DNA of 64,000 nt from Oribacterium sinus (GCF_014202695.1 NZ_JACHHH010000007.1:110225-174224), one strand, 5' to 3'; shown: positions 1-9,979, numbered from the stretch's first letter. Program-made: numbers and translations. Notes: generated by a model from the sequence alone, not told the origin.

Positions 1-1040
<1,040 letters not shown>

Positions 1041-1161
1041 CTATATACAAAAATGTTTTTCTTAAAAACTTTTTCTTACTAACGTTATTTTAGAACTCTT
1101 ACATGATATGCTCATGTCTCAGGCTTTATAGCCTTACTATCTGTTGTATTACTTTAAGCAC

Positions 1162-1758
1162 CTACTTCTTTACCTTTACCATGGAGTGTCGAACCACATT
1201 TCCCCGATAGGTATATCCCTTCTGAAGATCCTGGGTAATGGTATCTTCCTCCGCATCTCCCTCTTCCTCCGTCATCACCGCATTGTGTAAAGCCGGATCA
1301 AACTTCTTACCGAGGGCCTCGATTTCCTGAATGTTGCAATCGGCAAACATCTTCTGAATCTGCTTGTATATTCCTTCTATGCCTTTGACGAAGGGGGAAT
1401 CCTTTTCCTCTTCCTGCACATGACTTAAAGCTCTTTCAAAGTTGTCCACCACGGGAAGCAGGGCTTCGATAATGCTTTTGGCTCCCAGTTCAAACATCTG
1501 TGCCTTTTCCTTCTCGGAGCGCTTTCTAAAGTTCTCATACTCCGCCAAGGTTCTAAGGTACTTATCCTTTAATTGGAGAAGTTCCGGATTCTCTTCGGAG
1601 CTTCCTTCCTCTACAGCCTGAGAACTCTCCACGGATTCCTCTCCGGAAGTCTCTTCGGAAGCAGCCTCCCCATTCTCTTCCGCATCTACTTCTGCAGATG
1701 CGTCCTGAGCCTGCTTAAGCTCCTCTTCCATCCCTTGCTGCTCTGTATTTTCTGCCAC
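1162..1758 (-). CDS. grpE: Nucleotide exchange factor GrpE
   Basis: Homodimeric co-chaperone that speeds ADP release from DnaK. The protein has 198 residues, within the usual range. The first 65 or so residues are a Glu/Ser-rich disordered tail. A long coiled coil follows (LRTLAEYENFRKRSEKEK), then the C-terminal beta domain with KKFDPALHNAV and GYTYRGNVVRHSMVKV, both standard GrpE signatures. The start is a GTG at 1758 (GTG-GCA-GAA), preceded by AAAGGAGAG at suitable spacing. It sits 19 bases after hrcA and 142 bases before dnaK in the same direction. I see no terminator between the three genes, so they are probably one heat-shock operon repressed by HrcA. Confidence 0.97.
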   Translation of the reverse strand: MAENTEQQGMEEELKQAQDASAEVDAEENGEAASEETSGEESVESSQAVEEGSSEENPELLQLKDKYLRTLAEYENFRKRSEKEKAQMFELGAKSIIEALLPVVDNFERALSHVQEEEKDSPFVKGIEGIYKQIQKMFADCNIQEIEALGKKFDPALHNAVMTEEEGDAEEDTITQDLQKGYTYRGNVVRHSMVKVKK

Positions 1759-1777
1759 AAGTCTCTCCTTTCTCTAT

Positions 1778-2791
1778 TTAAAAACTCCGTTCCATATCCT
1801 GAATCAGTTTTGTCAAAGTTTTTAAAACCTTCTCATAATCCATTCGCTTCGGTCCAATGACACCAAGGGTACCCTGCATTCCGTTACCCAAGTGATACTT
1901 TGCGGTAACTACTGCACAATCCGTCACATCCTCCAAAGGACTTTCCTTTCCGATATAGACCTGAATGCTTCCATCCTTTTCTTCCGACTCGTTGTCTTTC
2001 AGAAGACCTGCCAGCTCTTCCTTCCGCTCTAAAGCGGAAATCAGCTTGGAAGCATTTTCCGAATCGGTAAGCTCCGGATATTTGAAAATGTTGGTGGCAC
2101 CTGAGGTATAAATCTCCACCTCTTCCTCCTCGGGATGCAAAAGATCCTGCATTCCCCGAAGTACGGTTTCCATGGTCGCTTTATATGGCGTTCTATCCAT
2201 TAAAGAGCGGATATCCTTTTCCCCCAGCTCCTCCACGGAGAACCCTGCTAAAACATCATTTATCAAAAGGTTTAAGGAGAGGATGGCCGCCTGCTCCAAA
2301 TCCTCCGGAATATCTAAGGTAATGGTCTTTACGATATTGCCCTGAAACATCAGAAGGAATAAGACCTTCTGCTTCTCCACTAAGGAAAGCTGCAAGAACT
2401 TGATTTTATTCTTCTGCATACTGGGGCCGGATACTAAGGCCGCGTAGTGAGTATCACTGGCAATGTTTCTTACCAAAGCCTGTAAGGTACTTTCCAGTCG
2501 TTCCATTCTGGCAAACATAGAGCTCTTCACATCGGATAAGGCCCGCTCCTGCTTTTCCATAAGCTGATCCACATAAAAGCGGTAACCCTTATCTGAGGGA
2601 ATTCTTCCTGCAGATGTATGAGGCTGTATAATATAGCCTAACTCTTCCAAGTCGCTCATTTCATTACGAATGGTTGCCGAACTTAGATTCAAACCGGAAA
2701 ACTTACTGATGGTACGAGAACCTACCGGCTCTCCGGTTTCCAAATAGTTTTTGATAATCGTGGTGAGAATAATCACCTTTCTCTGATCCAC
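1778..2791 (-). CDS. hrcA: Heat-inducible transcription repressor HrcA
   Basis: Repressor of class I heat-shock genes that binds the CIRCE operator with help from GroEL. An N-terminal winged helix (IIKNYLETGEPVGSRTISK, then LSSATIRNEMSDLEELGYI) is followed by the long HrcA dimerisation/inserted domain. The frame is open to a GTG at 2827, but that codon lies inside the CIRCE operator. I prefer the GTG at 2791 because AAAGGAGG (2803-2810) lies 11 bases ahead of it, and the product then begins VDQRKVIILTTIIKNYLE, where HrcA proteins normally begin. This gives about 337 residues, a usual length. First gene of the hrcA-grpE-dnaK operon, autoregulated through CIRCE. Identity is certain; the start is an inference. 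Confidence 0.95.
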   Translation of the reverse strand: MDQRKVIILTTIIKNYLETGEPVGSRTISKFSGLNLSSATIRNEMSDLEELGYIIQPHTSAGRIPSDKGYRFYVDQLMEKQERALSDVKSSMFARMERLESTLQALVRNIASDTHYAALVSGPSMQKNKIKFLQLSLVEKQKVLFLLMFQGNIVKTITLDIPEDLEQAAILSLNLLINDVLAGFSVEELGEKDIRSLMDRTPYKATMETVLRGMQDLLHPEEEEVEIYTSGATNIFKYPELTDSENASKLISALERKEELAGLLKDNESEEKDGSIQVYIGKESPLEDVTDCAVVTAKYHLGNGMQGTLGVIGPKRMDYEKVLKTLTKLIQDMERSF

Positions 2792-2820
2792 AGAACTCTT
2801 TCCCTCCTTTCTCGGCTTTG

Positions 2821-2847
2821 TTGGCACTCATGTGTATTGAGTGCTAA
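2821..2847. promoter_or_regulatory. CIRCE operator (HrcA binding site)
   Basis: TTGGCACTC, nine spacer bases, GAGTGCTAA: a 9-9-9 inverted repeat that differs from the consensus TTAGCACTC-N9-GAGTGCTAA at one left-arm base. It lies directly upstream of the hrcA ribosome binding site, as in Bacillus and clostridial class I heat-shock operons. It should repress hrcA-grpE-dnaK at normal temperature. Confidence 0.95.
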
Positions 2848-2920
2848 CACATGGTCATAATATACCGCTAATGGAAGGATGTGTCAAGAATTTTTATGAA
2901 GAACTTTGTGAATTTCTGAT

Positions 2921-3258
2921 GAACAAGGCGGGGCGGAGTTTTTGCTTCTTACTTCCGCATTTTTCTTACCGTTTTATCTATAGAATAGATGGATTTCGCT
3001 TTTCCGGTATAGGGCTTACTCCGGGGCACGCTCCCGCTAACCTCGCCTCGTATGGGTTCTAAGCTTTTATAGGACAAAAGCTAAGAACCCACGGGCTCAG
3101 ATTGCCCCCGTCATAAGCCCTATACCGAGAAAGCGAGCCGAATGCATTGAATAAAAAAGTAATAGAATCAATATGCCAAAATGAAAAATTGAAAAAAAAT
3201 TTTGAATCTAAGACAAATGTCAAAAGTCGGAAGCATGAGAAATCGCCCCTCCTTGTTC
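2921..3258 (+). repeat. Dispersed long-hairpin element, copy A
   Basis: Rod-shaped inverted repeat between mtaB (its 3' side) and the hrcA promoter. The well-paired core is 2996-3136: left arm GGTATAGGGCTTA pairs with TAAGCCCTATACC. Inside the arms lie the family motifs, GGGCACGCTCCCGCTAAC on the left and CGGGCTCAGATTGCCCC on the right. A second hairpin caps the rod (TGGGTTCT against AGAACCCA). Imperfect pairing continues outward: GAACAAGG near 2921 faces CCTTGTTC near 3251-3258, so the full rod is about 340 bp. Open frames crossing it on the plus strand are by-products of the repeat. Function unknown. Confidence 0.85.
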
Positions 3259-3310
3259 GGGGAAAGAACGCTGTAGAAACGCAAGGCTTGATATTTACAG
3301 TTTGCTCTTC

Positions 3311-4741
3311 CTACTCCCCTAAAATCATCTCTCCCTTCAGTTCTAAGCCTTTTACCGTTCTAATGCTTCCGATAGCTTCTTTTCCTAATTGGGTCAATCT
3401 TTCTTCTTGCTTTTCTTTGTCTTTCTCGAACACTGCCAAGAGTTCATCCTGTACCGGCAGGATATAGCGGATATATTCTTTATTGAATCCGGTGTAATAG
3501 TGTTTTCCTTCAATTTCCCGGATTTCTTCTATTAAGATGGAGCTTTCTTTTCCTAAGAATTTCTCTCTAAATTTCTTGGAGTCTTCCAACGCCAGTGCCA
3601 AAAGCTCTTTGGAGCGGGCTGTTTTGATATTATCCGGAATCTGCTCCTTCATTTCGTCTGCTTTCGTCCCCTTTCTTCTGGAGAACTTGAATACGTGGAG
3701 ATCATAGAAGGAGATTTCCTTTAAAAAGGCAAGAGACTCCTGAAAATCCTCCTCCCTTTCTCCGGGGAAACCGACAATCACATCCGTAGTAATGGCCGCC
3801 AAGGGATAAACTCTTCGGATATTCTCTACCGCCTTTTTGAAGTCTTCTTTAGTATAATGACGATTCATTTCCTTTAAGGTCTTTTCCGCACCGCTTTGTA
3901 AGGACAGGTGAAAATGAGGGCAGATTGCTTCTACTTCCTTTAAACCTGCTAAAAAGCTTTCCGTAATAATTCTAGGTTCAAGACTCCCCAAACGAATTCT
4001 TTGAATACCGGAAATCTTTCCCACCTCAGAAATCAAATGGAGTAAAGCCTCTCCCGTTTCCGCCTTTCTGCTGGCATATTCATAGGAAAGATTTTCAAAA
4101 TCCAATCCATAGGAAGACAGGTGAATGCCGGTAAGCACCACCTCTTGAAAGCCTTCCTTTGCCAAATGGCGAATCTCCTCCAGACAGTCCTCTTCCTTAC
4201 GGCTTCTAATTCTCCCCCGAACATAGGGGATGATACAATAGGCGCAAAACTGATTACAGCCGTCCTGCACCTTTACAAAGGCTCTGCTCTTATCCTTCGG
4301 CTTGGAAAGGAAGAGATTTTCGTACTCTCCCTCCTCCCGCACCGGGGAAAAGGGCTCCATGGGGCTTGCATCATTTTCCAGCATAGCCTCCCGATAGGCC
4401 TTAATCAGCTCTACCACCCTACCTTTTCCGGTATTTCCGATAAGAATATCAATGCCCTTATCCTCTTTCAGCTCCTCCTGCTTTCCTTCCACATAGCAAC
4501 CGGTGGCGATGACGATGGCCTCAGGATTCCTCTGCTTAGCCTGATGAATCATTTGCCGGGATTTTCGGTCCGCAATATTGGTCACGGAGCAGGTGTTAAT
4601 CAAGTAAATGTCCGCCTCCTCCGTAAAGTCCACCAGCCTGGCCCCTTCCTGCAAAATCGCTTCGGTCATGGCCTCTGTCTCGTATGAATTGACTTTGCAG
4701 CCTAAGTTGTGCATGGCAAAGCGCAGTCCTGCTAAATCCAT
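3311..4741 (-). CDS. mtaB: tRNA (t6A37) methylthiotransferase MtaB
   Basis: Radical SAM enzyme that converts t6A to ms2t6A at position 37 of ANN-decoding tRNAs. The N-terminal methylthiotransferase domain carries three cluster cysteines (NLGCKVN, INTCSVT, ATGCYVEG). The radical SAM motif C-x3-C-x2-C appears in DGCNQFCAYCIIPYVRGR, and FSRRKGTKA also fits the family. About 476 residues, slightly above usual. Two in-frame ATGs lie at 4747 and 4741; AAAGAGG is 6 bases before the second, which I chose. It is divergent from the HPr-like gene. The t6A synthesis genes tsaB, tsaD and tsaE, which make its substrate, are also in this window (39245-43053). MiaB is the alternative, but the NLGCKVN and VRGR context fits MtaB better. 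Confidence 0.93.
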   Translation of the reverse strand: MDLAGLRFAMHNLGCKVNSYETEAMTEAILQEGARLVDFTEEADIYLINTCSVTNIADRKSRQMIHQAKQRNPEAIVIATGCYVEGKQEELKEDKGIDILIGNTGKGRVVELIKAYREAMLENDASPMEPFSPVREEGEYENLFLSKPKDKSRAFVKVQDGCNQFCAYCIIPYVRGRIRSRKEEDCLEEIRHLAKEGFQEVVLTGIHLSSYGLDFENLSYEYASRKAETGEALLHLISEVGKISGIQRIRLGSLEPRIITESFLAGLKEVEAICPHFHLSLQSGAEKTLKEMNRHYTKEDFKKAVENIRRVYPLAAITTDVIVGFPGEREEDFQESLAFLKEISFYDLHVFKFSRRKGTKADEMKEQIPDNIKTARSKELLALALEDSKKFREKFLGKESSILIEEIREIEGKHYYTGFNKEYIRYILPVQDELLAVFEKDKEKQEERLTQLGKEAIGSIRTVKGLELKGEMILGE

Positions 4742-4843
4742 TTTCATCCTCTTTCTAAAATTACAGTTCTTTCACGGCTTTCGCTTGACTTTAAAATCGT
4801 TCATTACTACAATAAACTTATCATTTTTAAAGGAGGGTAAGCT

Positions 4844-5080
4844 GTGAAGACGGTTCGTATTTCATTAAATTCTATTGATAAAGTTAAGTCCTTTGTAAAC
4901 GAGTTGGTTCATTACTCTGATGTGGACTTCGATTTGGTTTCCGGTCGTTACGTGATTGATGCAAAGTCTATTATGGGAATTTTCTCCTTAGACCTTTCCA
5001 AGCCCATCGACTTGAACATTCATGCTGATGATGGAGAGATGGAGGATATTTTATCCCACCTGGCTCCTTACATCATTTAA
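4844..5080 (+). CDS. HPr-like protein without the catalytic histidine
   Basis: A 78-residue protein with the length and fold pattern of the PTS phosphocarrier HPr. The regulatory serine region is kept: DAKSIMG places Ser42 where HPr has Ser46. The phosphoryl-acceptor loop (usually GLHARPA, His15) is replaced by NSIDKV, so it cannot carry phosphate in the classical way. By family logic it could be a Crh-like effector acting through Ser phosphorylation and CcpA, or an HPr-fold protein with another job; the sequence does not decide. The start is a GTG at 4844 with AAAGGAGG 7 bases upstream. It is followed by its own terminator and then thiI, and is divergent from mtaB. Confidence 0.8.
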   Translation: MKTVRISLNSIDKVKSFVNELVHYSDVDFDLVSGRYVIDAKSIMGIFSLDLSKPIDLNIHADDGEMEDILSHLAPYII

Positions 5081-5124
5081 CTGTTGTATCTTAACGGAAA
5101 GAAAGAAGATATACAAGGCTTTTC

Positions 5125-5152
5125 AAAAGTGCATGGTTTCATGCACTTTTCT
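5125..5152 (+). terminator. Rho-independent terminator after the HPr-like gene
   Basis: AAAAGTGCATG, loop GTTT, CATGCACTTTT, then CTTAT. The stem is perfect and lies 45 bases after the HPr-like stop and 20 bases before thiI. The U-tract is short, so some read-through into thiI is possible. Confidence 0.75.
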
Positions 5153-5171
5153 TATGTAAAGAAGGAGAATT

Positions 5172-6380
5172 ATGCAATACCAAGCATTTTTGATTAAATA
5201 TGCAGAAATCGGCACCAAGGGAAAAAACCGTTATGTCTTTGAGGACGCCCTGGTTCATGACATTCGGATGAAATTAAAGCGGGCCACCGGAAGCTATTCC
5301 GTAAGCCGGGAACGGGGAAGAATCTATGTAAATGTAAAGTCCGAGGACTACGATTATGAGGAGTGCATTGATGCCCTTCGCCATGTGTTCGGTATTGCCG
5401 GCATTGCGCCAATGGTGCAGGTGCCTTTAAGTCCGGACTTCTCCGTTTTGGAAAATGCAGTTCTTTCCTACTTTAAAGAAGCCTATGGCGACAGCAATGT
5501 TTCCTTCAAGGTAGAAAGTCGAAGAGCCGAAAAGTCCTATCCCATGACCTCTCCGGAGCTGGATCAGGAACTTGGCCACAGCATTTTGGAGGCCTTCCCC
5601 AATGCTCGCGTGGATGTGCATAAGCCGGATGTGAAGCTTCGAGTGGAAATCCGCCAGTATATGAACATTTACGGAAAGATTATTCCCGGACTGGGCGGAA
5701 TGCCCCTGGGTACAAACGGAAAGGCCATGTTGCTGCTTTCCGGAGGAATTGACTCCCCCGTTGCGGGCTACAAGGTGGCAAAGCGCGGTGCCTTACTGGA
5801 AGCTACCTACTTCCATGCCCCACCCTACACCAGCGAAAGAGCAAAAATCAAGGTTATGGACCTGGCGAAGCAGGTTTCCACCTATACCGGACCCATACTG
5901 CTTCACGTGGTAAATTTCACGGATATTCAGCTGGCTATTTATGAGCACTGCCCCCACGAGGAGCTGACCATTATTATGCGCCGCTATATGATGCGGATTG
6001 CTGAGGCATTGGCCTATAAAAATAACTGTATCGGCTTAATTACCGGAGAATCCATCGGACAGGTAGCTTCCCAGACTCTGCAAAGTCTGGTCTGCACCAA
6101 TGAGGTCTGCACTCTTCCGGTTTACCGCCCCTTGATTGCCTTCGATAAGCAGGAAATCGTAGATGTGGCTCAGGAAATCGGAACCTACGAAACCTCCATT
6201 GAACCCTACGAGGATTGCTGTACCATCTTCGTGGCAAAGCACCCCGTTACCAAGCCTATCCCGGAGAAGATTCGGAAATCAGAGGAAAAACTGGCGCCTA
6301 TCGTAGCGGAAATGGTGGAGAAGGCCATCAATGAGGCAGAGGCGATTTTGATGCGGAAGGATAAGGCTGCTGAAATTTAA
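5172..6380 (+). CDS. thiI: tRNA 4-thiouridine synthase / thiamine sulfur carrier enzyme ThiI
   Basis: ATP-dependent sulfurtransferase that makes 4-thiouridine at U8 of tRNA and may feed sulfur to thiazole synthesis. An N-terminal ferredoxin-like and THUMP region spans roughly residues 1-165. The PP-loop ATP pyrophosphatase follows with LLSGGIDSPVAGY and later GLITGESIGQVASQTLQS. At 402 residues it ends after the catalytic domain and lacks the C-terminal rhodanese domain of the E. coli enzyme, as is normal in Firmicutes. GAAGGAG lies just before the ATG. A cysteine desulfurase that could supply persulfide is encoded at 16790-17947. The hairpin element copy B begins at the base after its stop codon. 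Confidence 0.96.
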   Translation: MQYQAFLIKYAEIGTKGKNRYVFEDALVHDIRMKLKRATGSYSVSRERGRIYVNVKSEDYDYEECIDALRHVFGIAGIAPMVQVPLSPDFSVLENAVLSYFKEAYGDSNVSFKVESRRAEKSYPMTSPELDQELGHSILEAFPNARVDVHKPDVKLRVEIRQYMNIYGKIIPGLGGMPLGTNGKAMLLLSGGIDSPVAGYKVAKRGALLEATYFHAPPYTSERAKIKVMDLAKQVSTYTGPILLHVVNFTDIQLAIYEHCPHEELTIIMRRYMMRIAEALAYKNNCIGLITGESIGQVASQTLQSLVCTNEVCTLPVYRPLIAFDKQEIVDVAQEIGTYETSIEPYEDCCTIFVAKHPVTKPIPEKIRKSEEKLAPIVAEMVEKAINEAEAILMRKDKAAEI

Positions 6381-6581
6381 AAAAGGATGTAGGAAAAGTC
6401 ATGTTTAAGGATTCCTTCCGATATAGGTCTAAAATTGGGGCACGCTCTCGCTAACCTCGCCTTCGTAACAGTACTAACTTCAAGCTTCGCCTCGCTCGCT
6501 TTCAGTAAGTACTGACGGGCTCAGATTACCCCCATTTTAGACCTATACCGGAAGGAATGAACTGTCTTTTTCTACATTTTT
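6381..6581 (+). repeat. Dispersed long-hairpin element, copy B
   Basis: Begins immediately after the thiI stop and fills the gap to the convergent ABC exporter gene. The core is 6411-6558: TATAGGTCTAAAAT pairs with ATTTTAGACCTATA, extended by ATTCCTTCCG against CGGAAGGAAT. Internal motifs are GGGCACGCTCTCGCTAAC and CGGGCTCAGATTACCCC; the cap pairs CAGTACT with AGTACTG. Outer arms continue imperfectly: AGGATGTAGGAAAAG at 6384 faces CTTTTTCTACAT near 6577. Same family as copies A, C, D and E. Confidence 0.87.
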
Positions 6582-6686
6582 ACTGCTTCTCCAATTCTTG
6601 TTCTAACAACGAACAACTAATTTAAGCTTCAAATAAAATGTTCACATTACTTTTTAGAATATAGAATAAGTTCAATTTTGGAATTG

Positions 6687-8354
6687 CTATACGTTTAACA
6701 AATATGAATATGGAGATTGAGCCACTTGATTAAAATTTCCAACAGCTACTATTCTTGAATTCTCCATTACTACTATTTGATCGTATTGTTTCAGAATTTG
6801 TGGATTGCTCTTATGACTGATAGTAACAATGGTTCCATTATACTTGAGAAACATATTTTCCAAAAAGTATGTATTCTTTGTATCCAATGCACTCATCCCC
6901 TCATCCACAAATATAATCTCTGGTTCTCTAATAAAAACTCTTGCAATTGCTATTTTTTGTTTTTCTCCTCCTGATAAATTATTTCCATTATCTGATAAAA
7001 CTGTTTTTACTCCATTAGGTAATTTTCTAATTAGTTCCTTTAAATTTACCAATTCAATAACTTTATCCAATTCTTTCTTCTCAACATCATGTCTTAAACA
7101 TATATTAAATTCTAATGTATCTTGAAATATATAAGGATTCTGTTGTACAAAATTAATTTTCTTCCTCAGCGATATTTCATCTATATCAGAAAGTTCTTCG
7201 CCATCTATTTCTATTTTTCCAGAATACGCTTTATTAAGCTTTGTTAACACCTTTAATAAAGTGCTTTTACCACTCCCACTACTTCCTAGTAATACATACT
7301 TTTTACCTCTTTCTAATAATAAATCAAGGTTTTCTATTGCAAAACTTTGAGAACCTGGATAACAATAACTCAGGTTTTTTATCTCTATAGTTTTAATTTC
7401 TTCTTGTAATACTTTCTCTTTATCTAATGTTTTCTCATAAGTTACTTTTTCCAGTATCCCGAGTATTTTTTGTTCTATAGGATAAATTGAATTCATTTCG
7501 GCAATGTAAAATGGTCCCTGATTTATAGGCAAAATAACATAGTTCATAACTTGCATGATTGCCAAAGCAGTTCCTATTGAAAAATAGCCTTTATGTGATA
7601 AAAATGCAGCCAAAACAACATTTATAGACAAGATCAAAAATCCATTAGATGTTACCAATAACTGTATACAATCATCATAAAAATTAGATCGTAACCTGCT
7701 TTCCTCAACTTTTTTATTTGAATCATTTAGCTTTATTAAATATTCGTTTTCAAGCATAAAAAGTTTGATAGTTTCAATTCCGTATAATAGTTCTTTTAGC
7801 ATACGAAAAAACTGTGCAGTAGCTTCTATATATACATTTTTTAATTCAGAACTTTTATTTACAAATAAACTTGGCAAATAAATACTAATTAATCCACAAG
7901 CCACAACAGACATTGCAATATATATATTGACATATATCAAATAGCCGAGCGAAAGTACAAATGAAGACATTGTTCTAACTAACATAAACAGATTGATTAA
8001 TTTTTTTTCATATATCATATCTACATCTTTATTTACAGTAGATATGAACTCCATATTATCATAGTCTGATTTATTTATAATATTACCTATTAAATCATTC
8101 TTAATGTCTTTACATATATAAGACGCTATCAAAAGAGATAGTCTCTGAAATGATGCATATAAGGCTATATTTGACAAAATAAAAAGAACTATTACAACAA
8201 TAATTCTCAAAAATCCTGAATTGTTATTTGTGATTGCAGTATCGATAATTTCTTTTAATATTATGCCTTTCCCAACATCCATTATTCCCAATAAAATACT
8301 AAGGAAAAAACTCAGGAATATAAGATATTTGTATCTTAGAATATAGTTTGCCAT
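6687..8354 (-). CDS. ABC exporter (fused membrane and ATPase domains), probable peptide exporter
   Basis: Half-size ABC exporter of 555 residues. The N-terminal 310 or so residues hold about six membrane helices (ABC type 1 fold). The ATPase domain has Walker A GSSGSGKST near residue 355, signature LSGGEKQKIAIAR near 456 and Walker B IIFVDEGMSALD near 480. The D-loop region reads DEGMSALD where most exporters have DEATSALD. There is no N-terminal C39 peptidase domain, so any leader would have to be removed by something else. It starts 34 bases after the radical SAM gene and is clearly AT-rich, like the rest of the island. The context suggests export of the modified peptide, but this is inference; a drug exporter is possible from sequence alone. 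Confidence 0.85.
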   Translation of the reverse strand: MANYILRYKYLIFLSFFLSILLGIMDVGKGIILKEIIDTAITNNNSGFLRIIVVIVLFILSNIALYASFQRLSLLIASYICKDIKNDLIGNIINKSDYDNMEFISTVNKDVDMIYEKKLINLFMLVRTMSSFVLSLGYLIYVNIYIAMSVVACGLISIYLPSLFVNKSSELKNVYIEATAQFFRMLKELLYGIETIKLFMLENEYLIKLNDSNKKVEESRLRSNFYDDCIQLLVTSNGFLILSINVVLAAFLSHKGYFSIGTALAIMQVMNYVILPINQGPFYIAEMNSIYPIEQKILGILEKVTYEKTLDKEKVLQEEIKTIEIKNLSYCYPGSQSFAIENLDLLLERGKKYVLLGSSGSGKSTLLKVLTKLNKAYSGKIEIDGEELSDIDEISLRKKINFVQQNPYIFQDTLEFNICLRHDVEKKELDKVIELVNLKELIRKLPNGVKTVLSDNGNNLSGGEKQKIAIARVFIREPEIIFVDEGMSALDTKNTYFLENMFLKYNGTIVTISHKSNPQILKQYDQIVVMENSRIVAVGNFNQVAQSPYSYLLNV

Positions 8355-8388
8355 TTTTAATCCTTTTTACCTTGTCATACAAGCCATC

Positions 8389-9687
8389 TTAAATATATTG
8401 TGATATTATGTAAGTCTTTAATTTATCCACAAGAGTTGCATCAAAAATATCCCTCATACAATCCTTTTCATTTTCTCCTTTTGCCCAGGTACATCCTCCA
8501 TAGCATATCGGAGCATACTTACAAAAGTTAATGCATTTTGCCTCTTCCAAATGATAATCATACCATTTCTTATTATCTATAATTAACTTTCCATCGGTAC
8601 TTATTTTGCCATGAACATCACTATATAATAGCCCAGGGCAAGCATATATGTTGAGTTGTTCATCCACTGTATATCCATTCGCTAATTTACCAATACATAG
8701 CCCACTAATTTCTTTAAATACCTTAATCCCATTTTCAATTAAGTAATAATTCAACTTAACAATTTCTTTTGCCAATTCAATATCATTGTCTCTCTCGTCA
8801 TTACCATCTAAAATTATCTCTCCTTGGGTTCCAAATATCTCATGGAATTTTATTGATGTAATAGCTTGTGTAAGATTTTTATCAATTAAATAATCTATCA
8901 ATTCTTTAGATTTGTTCACTGTTTCTTTGTTTACATTTATTCTCAAACATATCGTACTCAAAATATCTGAAGTTTTATGCTTTTTAATTAATTTTAGACT
9001 TGAAATAATCTTGTCAAAACTACCTTCGCCATTGGGATATACACGGAATGAATCATTAATCTCCTTAATTCCATCTAGCGTAATTTGGATATTGTCTATA
9101 TTATCTAAGTAGAATTTAATATTACTTTCATTAAATAAAGTACCATTGGTAATCAATACACACTGAATCACTAATTCTGGAAAAATATCTTCTAGACGTC
9201 TCAAATCTGTAATTATTTGCTGACACATAGAATCATTAAACATTGGTTCTCCACCAAAAAGACTGACGGCAAATAATTTAGTATTATATTTTTTTATTTC
9301 ATTTTTAAAATATTCAATAACCACTTTCCAATTGCTTTCAGTCATATACTTCTTGCAATTAAGTTCTTTCCTTATATCCTGATAACAATATGTACAATTT
9401 AAATTACAAGCTGATGTTGTCGAGATAAATGCCGCCATTTTGGTTTTATCAAACTTTAACGAAGATATATTGCTCTTTAATCTTGAAACCTCAAATTCAT
9501 GGCTATCAACTATAATGCCATTTTCATATAAGCTAGTTTCTTCACCTTTTGATAAACGAATTTCCTGATTTCCATTCAAAAAATCGACTAAATCGTGATC
9601 ACAAGAAATCAAACATTGAGATGCCAAATTGAAAAGATACTCTTTCCCTTCAATATCTAATAATAAATTATACTTTGAAGCTACCAT
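8389..9687 (-). CDS. Radical SAM/SPASM peptide maturase
   Basis: Probable RiPP-modifying enzyme of 432 residues. The first 90 or so residues lack the barrel and may be a peptide-recognition region. The radical SAM cluster cysteines are C94, C98 and C101 (SACNLNCTYCYQD). The SAM-binding LFGGEPMFN follows near residue 143. A C-terminal SPASM-type region holds many cysteines (KCINFCKYAPICYGGC, then KDCMRD), expected to bind auxiliary Fe-S clusters. Such enzymes install thioether or carbon-carbon crosslinks in peptides; which bond is made cannot be read from this sequence. ATG at 9687 with AAGGAG upstream. It is followed by an exporter and preceded by a tiny ORF (9980-10072). An anaerobic sulfatase-maturase-like role is less likely, as no sulfatase is nearby. 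Confidence 0.87.
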   Translation of the reverse strand: MVASKYNLLLDIEGKEYLFNLASQCLISCDHDLVDFLNGNQEIRLSKGEETSLYENGIIVDSHEFEVSRLKSNISSLKFDKTKMAAFISTTSACNLNCTYCYQDIRKELNCKKYMTESNWKVVIEYFKNEIKKYNTKLFAVSLFGGEPMFNDSMCQQIITDLRRLEDIFPELVIQCVLITNGTLFNESNIKFYLDNIDNIQITLDGIKEINDSFRVYPNGEGSFDKIISSLKLIKKHKTSDILSTICLRINVNKETVNKSKELIDYLIDKNLTQAITSIKFHEIFGTQGEIILDGNDERDNDIELAKEIVKLNYYLIENGIKVFKEISGLCIGKLANGYTVDEQLNIYACPGLLYSDVHGKISTDGKLIIDNKKWYDYHLEEAKCINFCKYAPICYGGCTWAKGENEKDCMRDIFDATLVDKLKTYIISQYI

Positions 9688-9724
9688 TGTTTCTCCTTAA
9701 TTAATATCTTTTTAGCAACTTTTT

Positions 9725-9829
9725 CTACCGTATACAACTTTCAGAAATCACGTTATAGGCGGAACATAAAGGACGAAATTTGTTCTTCCAAAAGGCAATG
9801 CCATCTCTTTTAAATATTACCCCCGACAA
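9725..9829 (-). CDS. Weak candidate small ORF (34 residues) ahead of the maturase
   Basis: Open frame from a TTG at 9829 to a TAG at 9725. It contains KRDGIAFWKNKFRPLC and two cysteines, ending SESCIR. It lies 38 bases upstream of the radical SAM gene in the same direction, where a precursor could sit. The Shine-Dalgarno is poor (only AAGAG) and there is no ATG, so this may be chance. The rest of 9688-9979 shows no other convincing gene. Confidence 0.2.
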   Translation of the reverse strand: MSGVIFKRDGIAFWKNKFRPLCSAYNVISESCIR

Positions 9830-9979
9830 TATAATCTCTTACAGTACTACTATAAATCTCTATTTTTATAAGCTCTCAAGTAAATTGAATTCTAAACTAA
9901 TCCAACGTGGTATTTATATAAAAACAAATACAACATGAAAGTAGTTAATCGACAATTTCTTTTTCAAAAATCTTGAATA

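Noticed and set aside
2841..3467. Two plus-strand open frames (73 and 106 codons) around hairpin copy A
   Set aside because: They run through the inverted repeat and into the antisense of mtaB, have no ribosome site and resemble no protein.
8912..9112. Plus-strand ORF inside the radical SAM gene
   Set aside because: Antisense shadow of a well-supported coding frame with no ribosome site.
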